The notes under the pieces were generated by a model. The model was not told the origin of the DNA and did no database searches. It saw only the letters and a list, made by a program, of their open reading frames with translations. A DNA stretch of 64,000 nucleotides, taken from Globisporangium splendens (taxonomy: Eukaryota > Oomycota > Peronosporomycetes > Pythiales > Pythiaceae). The stretch is taken from NCBI GenBank assembly GCA_006386115.1, contig VFIW01000032.1, positions 1 through 64,000 on the forward strand, in the 5' to 3' direction. Positions 19,975-30,464 of this stretch are shown here, piece by piece. Within the stretch, counting starts at the first letter, position 1. Each line of letters starts with the position of its first letter. The position numbers and the translations under genes were made by a program.

Positions 19975-19985
19975 GCTCATTTCCT
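19975..19985 (+). promoter_or_regulatory. Initiator-like element before the 20028 gene
   Basis: GCTCATTTCCT lies about 50 bases before the ATG. It fits the first half of the oomycete core promoter consensus GCTCATTYYNCAWTTT. Confidence 0.45.
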
Positions 19986-20027
19986 GATCCTTTCCAACAG
20001 ACAGACGACGGAGAGAGAGAGAGGATC

Positions 20028-21309
20028 ATGACGCCGTTCGCAGTGCTGCTCGCGCTCGCCATCGGCGGCGCCGTGCTCGCGCCGTTCCTCTACATCGTCA
20101 TCACGTGGGACCACGAGCTCGTGTACACGTGCGTGCTCTTCGTTGCATTTATATCTGCGATTGTGCGCATGCTGTCGGGTTGGCTGAGGAGCTTTGTGCC
20201 ATCTCGCACATGTGTGTCTGCATTTGCTGGTTTAGGTATGGCGCACTGCCTGCACCAAGCGACTTGGGGACGAAGGAGTTCGCGTGGCGCTGCTGGCTGT
20301 CGTCGATGACGCGCACGGGCTGGCGCAAGGCGATTTTGCGCAGCCCGTGCCCGCGCATCACGCTGCAGTGCCCCTTTGCGCTGCTGTCGACGGATTTCGC
20401 CAAGCTCACGACGTCGCTGGGCTTCCAGACGCTCGCGCTCGAGAAGCTGCCGTTTATTTTCCCGCAGGTCGCGACGAGCAGCATGCTGCTGCAGCTGCTG
20501 GGGAACTCGAACTTCCCCGTGAGCGTGCGTAATTTGCGCGTCAAGGCGCTCACGATCACCCAGTTGCGTCCATTGGACATGCGCTTCCGCGACAAGACGC
20601 AAGACAAAGATGACGCAAAGCAGCCGCAAGATATCAACGTATGTAGACTGCGTTTTGTGTATGTATATGGCTCATATTCTCTATGGTTGACCATGTTTTT
20701 CTGTGGTATCCCCATTTCGGGATGCAGTGTGTCATGGTGCTTACGGAGAAGCGATTTCTCGAAAAAGAGGTCGAGTTCACGGTGCAAACGGATTTGCTCG
20801 ACGACCAGGGCACGTTGTGGCAGTCGGTCATGTGGCTCTCGGTGCCATACAAGCAAGAGACGCTGCTGGTGCCGCTCTCGAACTCGGGCTTCCAGATCGA
20901 CGCGGTGCTCGAAGGTCGCGCGACGGAAAAGCCCACGAGCATGACCATTTCGTGCACGAGCCGCAACTTTGCCGAATTTGCCGAGGTCGCGATGACGAAT
21001 CTGGGGTCGAACCGCGTCGACAAGACGCCACTGCTTTGGATGCTCGGTCAGGTGACGTCGATTCTGCAGCGCGAAGAGCGCGTGCCGGTGCTGCCGCTGA
21101 TGTGCAGCTGCTCCTTTGACGACGAGATCTCGACTGGCGTCGCGCTCAACCAATCCATTCGCGTCGAGTCGTTCACGAACAGCGCCGAGGAGAAGGTGAA
21201 GATCGTCAAGTTTGCGGTCACGAGCGACAAGGCGAGCGTGATGCACGGACTGCTGCGCACCGTCGGATGGACGTTCATGCAAGAGCAGGAGGGAAAAGAA
21301 GAACAGTAG
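20028..21309 (+). CDS. Membrane-anchored protein, possibly MaoC/hotdog-fold
   Basis: Three exons give a continuous 361-residue protein: 20028-20128, 20236-20638 and 20728-21309. Introns start GTGCGT and GTATGT and end TTTAG and GCAG. The first acceptor is firm; the first donor is the best of three in phase. The N terminus has one hydrophobic helix (residues 4-26), suggesting an anchor. The middle has LPFIFPQVATSSML followed by VSVRNLRV and ITQLRPL. This resembles the pattern in two-hotdog MaoC-like dehydratase relatives (LPLTYPH...HVRN...QHRPL). Exon 3 has no landmark I know. The hotdog assignment is an inference from this short pattern; otherwise it is an unknown conserved protein. An initiator-like element lies upstream. 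Confidence 0.7.
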
Positions 21310-21521
21310 GACAACAAAATAAAGCTTGCCATGAGGCCATGCGTCATTGCGCTTTACCTGTCTTTGAACACAATTGTGGCAGGTTGTTGTTGTTGCGCAT
21401 TGCAAAATCATCGGTTGCATCAATTGTATGTGGTACACACTATTTGTTACTCACTGTTGGCGCTGACACAATCGATTCCTTTTACCCAGAAGCGACATCA
21501 TCGAGCAGCAGTGGAAGGAAG

Positions 21522-22061
21522 ATGCTCGGCAGGCTGCAGCGGCGCGCCGCCCATCGACGCGCTCGACATGCATTCAGTGCAATACGCAGTGCATCCTCTG
21601 CGCGTCCGATTGGCACGCAGCCGGCGTCGGTGCTGGCGTTCGCGGACGGTGCGAGTCGCGGCAATCCGGGCAAGAGCGGCTGCGGCGCTCTGCTGCTGGA
21701 CGCGACGACCAGACACGTGATCGCGTCGGGCACGTCGTATCTGGGGGAGAACGAGACCAACAACTCGGCCGAGTACAAGGGACTGCTGCTGGCGCTGCGC
21801 CTGGCGCGCACTCACGACGTGCAGCATGTGCACGTCCACATGGACTCGGAGCTCATCGTGCGCCAGATGCAGGGTGTCTACCGCGTCAAAGCACCCAACC
21901 TCCGCGTGTTACACAACGAATGCCGACGGCTGTGCGACGAGCTGGAGAGTGTGGCGTTCTCCCACGTGCGTCGCGAAGAAAATGCCGAGGCGGATCGACT
22001 GGCAAATCAAGCCATTGATGACTACGACAAGCAGAAGCTAGAGGCAGCGCAGGACAAGTGA
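21522..22061 (+). CDS. RNase HI-type ribonuclease, probably mitochondrial
   Basis: 179 residues from MLGRLQRR. The open frame extends upstream, but that part is not conserved-looking and overlaps the previous gene. The fold is RNase HI of the RVT_3 type: FADGASRGNPG with Asp42, NNSAEYKG with Glu84, HMDSELIV with Asp108 and NAEADRLAN with Asp158 form the metal-binding set. It would degrade the RNA strand of RNA-DNA hybrids. The first 30 residues are rich in Arg, Ala and Ser with no acid, as in a mitochondrial presequence. It sits 212 bases after the preceding gene on the same strand. It is a cellular gene, not part of a retroelement: no neighbouring RT. Confidence 0.88.
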   Translation: MLGRLQRRAAHRRARHAFSAIRSASSARPIGTQPASVLAFADGASRGNPGKSGCGALLLDATTRHVIASGTSYLGENETNNSAEYKGLLLALRLARTHDVQHVHVHMDSELIVRQMQGVYRVKAPNLRVLHNECRRLCDELESVAFSHVRREENAEADRLANQAIDDYDKQKLEAAQDK

Positions 22062-22149
22062 TGAGACGATTCGCGTATACACATAGAGAGAAAAAGGGCA
22101 CGTGCATTTGATGACTGAGAGAAAATGCAAATGAAAAATGAGTTTGCAT

Positions 22150-24111
22150 TTACATGTGCGCGAGACCGATCTGGTGTTCTGCGTACACGCGGTCGTCTTC
22201 GTCCTCGACGGTCTCGTCGAGTTGCTCGGCGATCACGCGCGCGATGAACGCGATCATGATGATATTGAAGGTGCGGCGCATGCGGATGACGAGCCACTCA
22301 ATCATCTGGAGGTACTCGAACGACGCTGGCACGAGAGTCCCGAAGAGCGCGCGCCAGATTGTTGCCGTGTACGTCAGCGTGATCCCAGCCTGGTGCGGTG
22401 TGCCGATCGAGCTGAGTGTACCGAGCACGACGAGGCCGATCAAGCGCCCCAGCGTGAGCGAGTCTTCGAGTCCACTCGTGTACGCCATAAAGATGACTGC
22501 GACGACAAAGTACGCGGCCGTGCCACAGAGAGCGAACGAGATACCCGCGCACACGGAGAACTGGGAGAGTGTGCGCGAGACCTGCTTGGAGCCTTCGATG
22601 CTGCGCATGAGCACGGGGATCGTCGACATGTAGTCGGACGAGCCAAACATGAAGACAATCGCCGGCATCAGGAACCAGAAAAACTGGAACGGGTTCTTGC
22701 GCACGAGCAAAAAGTATCCAACGCAGGTCACGAGCACGAAGTACGCGAGCAGCGTCACCACCATCGTGATCGTGAAGTACATCACCTCAGTCAACGCGTT
22801 CTGCGTGATTGTGCCGCTCGAAGAGTAGTACGTCATGGCTGAGAATGTGCCAATTGGCGTCCATGGGATCAACCAGTTGAGGATCATCTCGAGCACGACG
22901 TCGACTTGCTTGAGCAGCACAAACGCGTAGTTTTGCTCGCCGGTCGCTGGATCGTGTGTGAGCACGAGCCCGAGCGCAAAGAGCACACTGAACGCTGTCA
23001 CAGACATGAACTCGCCGTCCTTAAACGCTTCGGTGATGTTTTGCGTGAAGAGGTCGTCGAAAAAGGAGACGATCTGCGCAGCAAACGAGTACGTTTTCGT
23101 GGGTACCCCCGTTGAGTCGAGCGAAATGCCCGTGATGTTGGTCGCGACGAACGTCATGGCGTCGTGGAGCTGGTTACCTTCACACACTGACGATTGCTTC
23201 GACAAGTATTTGCCATTGGGGCACATGAGATTCAACGACGCCGACTGCACGGTGCTCGGTAGATCTGGTTTCTTCGAGAATGTGCCAGTGAACATGAAGC
23301 TCACGCCGAGCGCGATGCAACACGCGAGAAACGACGCGAGGACGAAGTAGATGATCATGCGCACTACCACGCCCTTGGTCTTGCGCGACATGAGCAGGTT
23401 TGCAAAGCAGATCGTGACACTCGTGAAGATTAGCGGGATCGTGATGCACTGGATCGCAAACGTGTACAAGTACCCGGGGAGCCCGAGCCACCACTGCACC
23501 GTCACGCTCATGTTGGCGTATTTGTGGAGCATCGCTCCGAGTGCAAACCCTGCGAGACCACCTCCACAAGTGTACACCATGTGCGGGGATTTGTATTGCA
23601 AATCAACGAGGAGGTCATCGAGTGGGGCTGTGCTGTCAGCACCTCCACCAACACCGCCAGATCGACTGCCTGGACCGCCACCACCGCCCGTTGGACCTCC
23701 CTTTTGGACGTTGAAGATCTCGGGCTGCTCCAAGAACTGCGTCGTCGGTGTCATTGTCATCATGAGCGGGCTCATCATGCCTGGACCATTGACATCAACC
23801 CCGGAGAACCTGCCGAATGTGCGAGACGGCACACTATCACCGCGACCATCTCGCTGGCTGTCGCCCATCTTGTCGTCCACGAGTTTGTCGGTGGAGACGA
23901 AGCCTGAGCGACGGTCACTTGTCATTTGGTTCTGCTGCTGGGGGCGAAAGCGGTCGCCGTTGTCGTCGTGATTGTCCTGTGGCTTGGACAGCAAGCTGCC
24001 AAACTGCGTCTCCATGTTGTTCTGATGGAACGCACAAAAGAAACTGAGAGAACTGCTGCTGCCTTCTGGTCTGTGGATCAACTTGTGCGTGTCTTTCGCA
24101 TTTGGTTTCAT
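22150..24111 (-). CDS. SLC1/DAACS-type carrier with degenerate binding site
   Basis: 653 residues. An alternative start METQFGSL lies 32 codons in. About 170 residues of polar and Gly-rich N terminus come first, then the SLC1 hydrophobic pattern with a long loop (about 275-345, N-glycosylation motif NIT). By eye alignment to the archaeal homologue GltPh, the HP1 serines read SSDYMSTIP (491-499). The NMDGT motif of TM7 reads FALCGT (526-531). In TM8, Asp394 becomes Ile and the conserved Asp405 becomes Ile, while Arg397 and Asn401 remain. The two paralogues nearby keep more of these positions. It may be a transporter with altered substrate or ion coupling, or a channel-like or regulatory relative. 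It lies 240 bases downstream of the next carrier gene on the same strand. Confidence 0.88.
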   Translation of the reverse strand: MKPNAKDTHKLIHRPEGSSSSLSFFCAFHQNNMETQFGSLLSKPQDNHDDNGDRFRPQQQNQMTSDRRSGFVSTDKLVDDKMGDSQRDGRGDSVPSRTFGRFSGVDVNGPGMMSPLMMTMTPTTQFLEQPEIFNVQKGGPTGGGGGPGSRSGGVGGGADSTAPLDDLLVDLQYKSPHMVYTCGGGLAGFALGAMLHKYANMSVTVQWWLGLPGYLYTFAIQCITIPLIFTSVTICFANLLMSRKTKGVVVRMIIYFVLASFLACCIALGVSFMFTGTFSKKPDLPSTVQSASLNLMCPNGKYLSKQSSVCEGNQLHDAMTFVATNITGISLDSTGVPTKTYSFAAQIVSFFDDLFTQNITEAFKDGEFMSVTAFSVLFALGLVLTHDPATGEQNYAFVLLKQVDVVLEMILNWLIPWTPIGTFSAMTYYSSSGTITQNALTEVMYFTITMVVTLLAYFVLVTCVGYFLLVRKNPFQFFWFLMPAIVFMFGSSDYMSTIPVLMRSIEGSKQVSRTLSQFSVCAGISFALCGTAAYFVVAVIFMAYTSGLEDSLTLGRLIGLVVLGTLSSIGTPHQAGITLTYTATIWRALFGTLVPASFEYLQMIEWLVIRMRRTFNIIMIAFIARVIAEQLDETVEDEDDRVYAEHQIGLAHM

Positions 24112-24240
24112 TTTGTCGTGGCTTCGTGACCATTTGTTTGTTCACGTGCTTACTCTATACGCTGGCGGTTGGAAAACGCTCCTTTATCTACAGATATATT
24201 TAGCCAGCCGTGTGTGTATTCCACTCGGCTCAAAGCTCTT

Positions 24241-24351
24241 CTTAAATATTGCAGCCTCTCTTTTCTCCCTTCTCTCTCTTTTCTTTTTCTCTCTCTTTTC
24301 TGTCTTTTCTCTTTTCTCTCTCTATTCTCTCTTCTCTCTCTCTTTTCTCTC
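24241..24351. repeat. Pyrimidine tract between two SLC1 genes
   Basis: Almost pure C/T on plus (repeated TCTCTTTTCT), hence a purine run on the coding strand, in the 3' UTR of the upstream gene (24352-26229) and the 5' region of the downstream gene. Confidence 0.7.
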
Positions 24352-26229
24352 TTAAATGAACACCTCGCTCTCGCGGATACTGTGCTGTTGCTGGCGAATG
24401 ATCACATTGTTCAATGCACGTGTCCGTCGTTCCTGCCCCGACTCATCCAGGCCATCGTCAGTCGTCAAATCCTCTTGCGTATCGAACGACTGATCTATGA
24501 AGCGCTCGTCCATCTGGTGCGCGAGTATCCACGCGACCAACGCGTCGTTCGTGACGTTGAGTGCACTCATGAACGGATCGCAGAGCCAATCCATGCCCGC
24601 CAGAAAACTGATCAGCACAGCCGCGCTCCGTGGATCGACATCGAAGATGCTGACCAAGATCGTCCCGACGACAACGCCAGTGCTGCCGCCATGAGATTCT
24701 AGTGGCGCGATCACAAAGGAACACAGAAAACTCGCGAGCATGACCAGCACGACGTTGCCGCCAGTTATTTCATGTCCCGGAAGCGCTGCGGTACTGATGA
24801 GGTACACACTGGCGACCGAGACATAGATCGCGCTGCCGTTGTTATTCAACACGGTGCCTGTCGAGCACACAAAGTGGGCCAGCGGCATGGACACTTGCTT
24901 GGTCGCAGCGATACTCCGCGCGGTTGTTGGTAACGCGATCAGAGACGACGATGTGGCCAGCGCGACCAACTGCGCGGGCAGCAGATACTTGAGAAACGGC
25001 AGCGGGTTCGATCTCACCACGAGGTACGCGATGCTCAGCATACTCCCAAAGTGCAGCACGAGCGCAAACAGCAGCACGCCAAAGAGACTCGCGAGATCCT
25101 GCATGGACACCGTCATGGCTTCCGATGTCGATTCTGGTGGCGACGACCGAAGCAAGAGGTCGCACACAATGAACCCGATCGCACCTGGTAAGATCCGCAG
25201 CAGGAACCCGAGCAGGACGCTCAGGATCACTTCTGCCTGCATCATGAGCAGAAACAGCAGACTCGAGTCGCTCGTCCCGGCGACGCTCGAGATGGACGAA
25301 AAATGCAACAGCGCGACACCAAGCGCCATGCCCGCGAGGATCACGCTTAGCACGTCGCCGTCGAGGAAACTCTGGAGCAGATTCGCAGGGAAAACCGTCT
25401 CGAGAACCTTGACCACCTGTTCGCCGAGGCTCGGGATACGCTGAGTTGTTGCATTGATATGGAACGAGTGCGCGATGTCGTCGAGCAGGAATCTCGTGCC
25501 GTTCACGTCCTCGAGCGGCTGCGTACATCGCATCGAACCATCTTGCTGCACCAGTAGCGACGACGAATGATTGCTCGTACTAAGCTGGGGGCATGTGAGC
25601 TTGATCAACGCGGTATCACGCGGCAGCACGCTAGCCTCGGTCGCGACGCTGCGCAGCGTCTGGTTCTCGTAAAACATGGGCGTGAAGCAGAGCGCGACGA
25701 GTACACCGAGCACGCTTGCCCAGAGCGTCGTCACGGCGAAGAGCACGAGCATCTTGGAGCCGAGCGCCTTGGTCTTGTTGAGCGTCGAAAAGTGCATACT
25801 GCCGAGCGCCGAGTGGAGGAAGATCGAGGGCAGCACGACGCACAGCATCGCGTTCACGTAGAGCTCTCCGGGCAGCAGCAGCCACCGCATAACCGCGCTG
25901 TCGCCGACATTCTCGTCGCTGCTCGTCTGCGAGATTACAATCGCGGCCACCATGCCAACAATTGCGCTGATCAGCACGTGCAACGTGTTGACGTTGCTCA
26001 GATCGCTGCTGGGCACCTCGCCGCGCACTTCGAGCGGCCCCTCGTCGTGCTCAACACCGTCCTCGTGGTCGTACGCGAACTGCGGGTGGAGCTGCTGGCT
26101 GCTGTGCTGCAGAGAAAAGTCGGAACCGTGGTCGTGCAGGTCGCCGAAGGACGACAGCCCGTTCGAGGACGCCATGCCGTGTGACGACAGGGGCTGCGTG
26201 AACCGCGGCGGCGGCGACGACGGCACCAT
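24352..26229 (-). CDS. SLC1/DAACS-type dicarboxylate or amino-acid carrier
   Basis: 625 residues from the ATG in GCCATGG. The open frame upstream begins only with a GTG. The cytoplasmic N terminus (1-80) is Ser/His-rich, followed by eight membrane spans with two re-entrant hairpins. HP1 keeps SSSLIALP (427-434), TM7 reads LNNNGS (461-466) for NMDGT, and TM8 is DWLCDPFMSALNVTND (547-562). The two Asp positions, the Asn and the terminal Asp are retained, but Met sits where acidic-substrate carriers have Arg397. Loss of that Arg is known to shift SLC1 members to neutral substrates, so a neutral amino acid is a reasonable guess. It probably acts at the plasma membrane. The C-terminal tail is acidic, then basic. 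Confidence 0.9.
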   Translation of the reverse strand: MVPSSPPPRFTQPLSSHGMASSNGLSSFGDLHDHGSDFSLQHSSQQLHPQFAYDHEDGVEHDEGPLEVRGEVPSSDLSNVNTLHVLISAIVGMVAAIVISQTSSDENVGDSAVMRWLLLPGELYVNAMLCVVLPSIFLHSALGSMHFSTLNKTKALGSKMLVLFAVTTLWASVLGVLVALCFTPMFYENQTLRSVATEASVLPRDTALIKLTCPQLSTSNHSSSLLVQQDGSMRCTQPLEDVNGTRFLLDDIAHSFHINATTQRIPSLGEQVVKVLETVFPANLLQSFLDGDVLSVILAGMALGVALLHFSSISSVAGTSDSSLLFLLMMQAEVILSVLLGFLLRILPGAIGFIVCDLLLRSSPPESTSEAMTVSMQDLASLFGVLLFALVLHFGSMLSIAYLVVRSNPLPFLKYLLPAQLVALATSSSLIALPTTARSIAATKQVSMPLAHFVCSTGTVLNNNGSAIYVSVASVYLISTAALPGHEITGGNVVLVMLASFLCSFVIAPLESHGGSTGVVVGTILVSIFDVDPRSAAVLISFLAGMDWLCDPFMSALNVTNDALVAWILAHQMDERFIDQSFDTQEDLTTDDGLDESGQERRTRALNNVIIRQQQHSIRESEVFI

Positions 26230-28757
26230 GGCGACACCTGCGTTCCCTACCTGACGCGCGCGCACTGCACTAATAGTTTACAGGCAGTTGGTTCTAATAG
26301 ACGCGACTGGAATTCTTCCGCCGCCATCATTCGGTATGTAGAAGCGTGCTGAACCAAGAGAGTCAGACACAGGAGCGTTTGTGGAGGGGGTACAAATGCA
26401 CCAAATGGCCGGTTACTCACAGGTTACTCTGTGATTTTACTTACCCGTGTATCTTTAATAGAGGTTATTTGTAAGGAGAATAATTTGGAGATAGATGTGT
26501 GATATCAATAAGTGAGGTTGGTTTGTGTGGTCACGACCTGCCACCACAAAAGGTTGAAGCGTGCAGATCGTTCGTGCTTTTAAGGAACGTCCGCCCTTTG
26601 TTGAGCATGCATGTGTGTGTGTGTTCCCTGTTCAGTCACTCGGTCATTGCGAGAAGGATCGTGCACCATCACTGGGATTGCGCCTGCATCTATATGGCGG
26701 CTAAACGACATCTCTCACATCTTCGAAAGAATGCGGTGTCAGGCATTTTTTGGAAGCGCTGCACACAACCAAATCACGCAAGTGTTGATTCCAGTGAGCC
26801 ATCAAGAGCAAATGTAAAAGAGTCCGCCTTGTGTCGACCCACCGCAATTGCACGAGGCTGTATGGGGACAAGAAGAATCCACCCACACATCGGAAAAACA
26901 GAGTCGTTCAAAGGCATTCGAGCGACACATTGCGTCCGAAGTGCTGAAGACACTTGATTGAATGAATAATTGTGTGCATAAAAAGCAGACCTATTGAGAC
27001 GTCTCCGAGTGTGTTTCAGACTGGCTGTAGCAGCAACTTATCTCAGAGGGGCTGGTGATTGTATTCACTCGAGTACACTGAAGTCGCCCGAAGCCCACGC
27101 TGTTCCCCACTGCATTACTTGTGCCAATGTGCTGCTGGCTCATGCAGCTTTGGGAGCGCCATCCATGGCCATTGCTCAGGTGTTCTAGTACACTCAATCA
27201 CCCAGATATTATCGTAGATCGTGGCAATGTACCTAAAGATTCATCATCACGTTGCATGTGGCATCGGTGGACACATCCCCAAGAGAGAAAGAAAAGATGT
27301 GCCAAAGGCAACAGCGTAGATACACAGATTACAATGCGGCCACACCTTTGCCTACAACACTAAGAAGAGACGGAAGAGAATTGCTTTACGCGCTCGGCAG
27401 TGCGATCAAACGTCGTTCGCAATTTAATGAGTTCAGAGATGGCACAGCACAAAAAACTCAGTCCCCAGCACATTTTAATCTCACGCACGCCGTTGCAAAT
27501 CCCTGACGCATCTGTGGGCTGTCGCACGCACATCAGGAAAATGGTCAGTCCAGTCACTCGGACCCCTCGACCGATACACTACCCTATTGCATCGGCTGCT
27601 GGGGTCTTTAGCGAAGACACCGATGAACTCGCGCAGATGCAAAACTAACCAACTCCACCACGACACCCATCCCAGCATTCTGGAAAAACCAACCTGAGGC
27701 CAATCAAAGGCAACGCACATGGTCTGAAGCGTATAGGCAACGTACGAAACTGACAGCGTGCTCTCTGGGTACTGTACTTGAAGTGCGCCACCATCCCTTA
27801 GAAATCAAACTCCCACTTGGAAGATTCCTCCCCATGGCGACACCATTAACGCCGCTCTTTGCGCAAGTGGAGCTGGCATTTCGCAAAGCGGACTTTGGTG
27901 GTTCTTGTGTGTATGTGTGTTGCATGCGCCAGCGAAGCATTGAGGCGAGCGCGCGATCGCCTTCGAAGTGAAGTTGCACGTTGTATCCTGTCGAGCCAAA
28001 GCGGACAGATGGGCGCACCATACGAGTCGTGTTAAGTGTACGCTCTCGATGCATTTGCTTGATGAACAGAGGAGACTTTCACTTTAGACGGCAAGGTCAT
28101 TGACGCGTTGGGTTCAGCAGAAGAGTGATGGTCGTTGATGTTGGTGTTGAGATCAGAAATCCTACGTTGCCATGTGGTGCTGGCAAATACCCCCGTTTGG
28201 ATAATCGGTATTATTCTATATTTCATTAACTATAGCTCTGGATTTCAATTCAAATCCGTGATGATTCTAGTGATAATCAATACTGTCATGTTTGCTGACA
28301 ACAAAGATTAGTCAGCACAGAGGGGTGCATTTTGCGGATCTGACACGAAACGACATGGAGCAACACATGATTTGCATTGCGGCAGATCCACCCCACCTGA
28401 TCGGCTTTTTTTGCCTCGCACATTAACAGCACACATGTTTCGTGTCCAGTAGGAGAGTTCGGTGTCTGTTTCGTTAGCACGGCAATGCTGATCCAGAGAG
28501 AGAGAGAGGGAGAGCGGAAGCGATAGGAAGTTAGGTGGTCATCTGTCCACATGGTACGATCGGATCCCTTCAATCCACAACAGTCGGAGAGAGAGAGAGA
28601 GACTCTGGTGTACGCATCGTGCCACTATCAACAACGCTGATACACTGGAGAGAGCGATTCCACTCAACACGACACTCTCGCATTTGCAAACCAAGATACA
28701 CGAAGCCCGAGGTCCCAATCCAATACACCCGTCTCAACGAGGTATTTCTTTCTAAAC
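26230..28757. other. Intergenic, 2.5 kb between divergent carrier genes
   Basis: The flanking genes (minus left, plus right) diverge from this stretch, so it must hold both promoters. Open frames here are short, Cys/His-rich and do not resemble proteins. Near 28500 and 28590 there are short GA runs. No tRNA or repeat was recognised. Confidence 0.6.
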
Positions 28758-30464
28758 ATGGAGAAAGCGTTGGCCGATCCCTCCAACCAGCGACTCCTAG
28801 ACGAGTCCCCAGTGACTGGATTCCGTACGACGACACATAGTCGTCTACATGATCGCGACGTTTTGTCCTGCAAGAGCCACGTGCCGTGCGCTTCGGAAGG
28901 CACGACCATAATTCTCGGCGACGAGCTGCGCCTGAAAGACATGCTCGCTGGCGCGTTCGAGGAGACGGCACCCGTGAGTCTGTGGCGGATCTGCGTCGCC
29001 GTCGCTGCCGGGATTGGCCTCGGCGCGCTGCTCGCGCAGTATTCGTCAGACGGCAATGACGAATGGCCAGACTGGATCGCGCTACCGGGAGATCTCTTCA
29101 TCGATGCGCTCAAGTGTTTGATCACGCCGATGGTGTTCTCGAGCATCGTCGTGTGCATTGGCGAGCTCGTCGAAGCCGGGAAGGCGGCTCGGATCGGGAG
29201 CCGCGTGATGCTCTACTTTGCCATGTCGTCGTTCGTGTCGTCGACGATCGGGATGCTTTTCGGTGTGCTCTTCTCCGACCTGTTTGTCTCGCAGCTCAAC
29301 GTTAAGACCGAGAGTCTCCCTGTGCCCCAGTTCTCTCTCAAGTGTCCAAACGGAAACTATTTAGCATCGTCCCTGGACGCATACGGGACAATGGCGTTGG
29401 CGTGCACGTCCAAGAATGCGACGATGGACCACCAACTGCTGACCGTCAACTCGACCAACCATTTCTTCGTCTCCAGCAAAGAGGGACTCGTCAGCCTGGA
29501 CGTCACGCAGCAGATCTTTTCCATCTTCCACGACCTGGTGCCTGAGAACCTCATCGCGTCGTTCTCGGGGTCCTCGACACTCAGTGTGATCTCGTTTGCG
29601 ATCTTCTTTGGTGCTGCGATTGTGAAGAGCTACGATCGGCGATACGGCGCCGAGAACTACGCACTGCTCATGGTCATGCAGATCAGTGTGGTGGCGCGCA
29701 TAATGGTCAACTACGTGATCAAGTTCATTCCGTTGGCAATTATGTCCATGATTGCCGGATCGATCACGTCCTATGCATCGTCACTGGATCTACTCGAGAG
29801 CGTGGGCTACTTGATCCTTGCTCTGTTTGCAGCGCTCACGACGCTCACGATCGGTGTGATGGGGACAGCGCTGTTCGTGACAACGGGACGAAACATCTTC
29901 TCGTACCTCAGGCACATCATCCCTGCGCAGCTTTTCATCTTTGGGTGCTCGTCATCGATCGCGACGTTGCCTATGACGATGCGCTGTGTTGACGAAACGA
30001 AGGAAGTCTCGTACGCGCTGTCCCGCTTCGTGCTGCCACTCGGTGCCACCGCCAACCTAAATGGCAGTGCAGCGTACATGACGCTCGTGTGCGTGTTCAT
30101 GGCCAAGGTCGGCGGCTACGGGGAACTGCTCACGCCTGTCCGATACATTTTGCTCGCGTTTGTGGGAGCGATCGCGTCCTTTGGTGTCGCGCCTGTGCCG
30201 CACTCGGGGCTTGTCATGGCGATCACGGTCTGGCGCACGACGTTCGGCATCGACGTGCCAAGCGTGTTTTCGGTGCTCGTGAGCTTCGACTGGATCCTCA
30301 ACCGCATGCGCGCGGTCGTCAACATTACGAACGACACGATCCTCGTGCGCATCATCGCCGACCAATGCGACGAGACGGTGCTGTGCCATCTCCCCACGCA
30401 GGCGCAGAATGCGCACGAGGAGGAGGAGGAGGAGTTGTGCATCTCGCCTCGACACTCCGCGTAA
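28758..30464 (+). CDS. SLC1/DAACS-type dicarboxylate or amino-acid carrier
   Basis: 568 residues from AAACATGG. Eight spans with HP1 SSSIATLP (398-405), TM7 TANLNGS (431-437) and HP2 near 470-485. TM8 is DWILNRMRAVVNITND (511-526). Compared with GltPh, Asp390, Arg397, Asn401 and Asp405 positions are kept, Asp394 is Asn and Thr398 is Ala. Retaining the Arg favours an acidic substrate such as glutamate, aspartate or a C4 dicarboxylate, coupled to cations. A loop of about 75 residues (180-250) with NAT and NST glycosylation motifs faces outside. The tail has a run of seven or so Glu. Of the three paralogues this is the closest to canonical. Confidence 0.93.
   Translation: MEKALADPSNQRLLDESPVTGFRTTTHSRLHDRDVLSCKSHVPCASEGTTIILGDELRLKDMLAGAFEETAPVSLWRICVAVAAGIGLGALLAQYSSDGNDEWPDWIALPGDLFIDALKCLITPMVFSSIVVCIGELVEAGKAARIGSRVMLYFAMSSFVSSTIGMLFGVLFSDLFVSQLNVKTESLPVPQFSLKCPNGNYLASSLDAYGTMALACTSKNATMDHQLLTVNSTNHFFVSSKEGLVSLDVTQQIFSIFHDLVPENLIASFSGSSTLSVISFAIFFGAAIVKSYDRRYGAENYALLMVMQISVVARIMVNYVIKFIPLAIMSMIAGSITSYASSLDLLESVGYLILALFAALTTLTIGVMGTALFVTTGRNIFSYLRHIIPAQLFIFGCSSSIATLPMTMRCVDETKEVSYALSRFVLPLGATANLNGSAAYMTLVCVFMAKVGGYGELLTPVRYILLAFVGAIASFGVAPVPHSGLVMAITVWRTTFGIDVPSVFSVLVSFDWILNRMRAVVNITNDTILVRIIADQCDETVLCHLPTQAQNAHEEEEEELCISPRHSA

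Noticed and set aside
21267..21521. Upstream extension of the RNase HI frame
   Set aside because: Overlaps the preceding gene's 3' end and lacks conserved-looking residues; MLGRLQRR gives a presequence-like start.
26499..26957. 152-codon frame in the gap between carriers
   Set aside because: Irregular composition, Cys/His-rich, no motif, weak start context.
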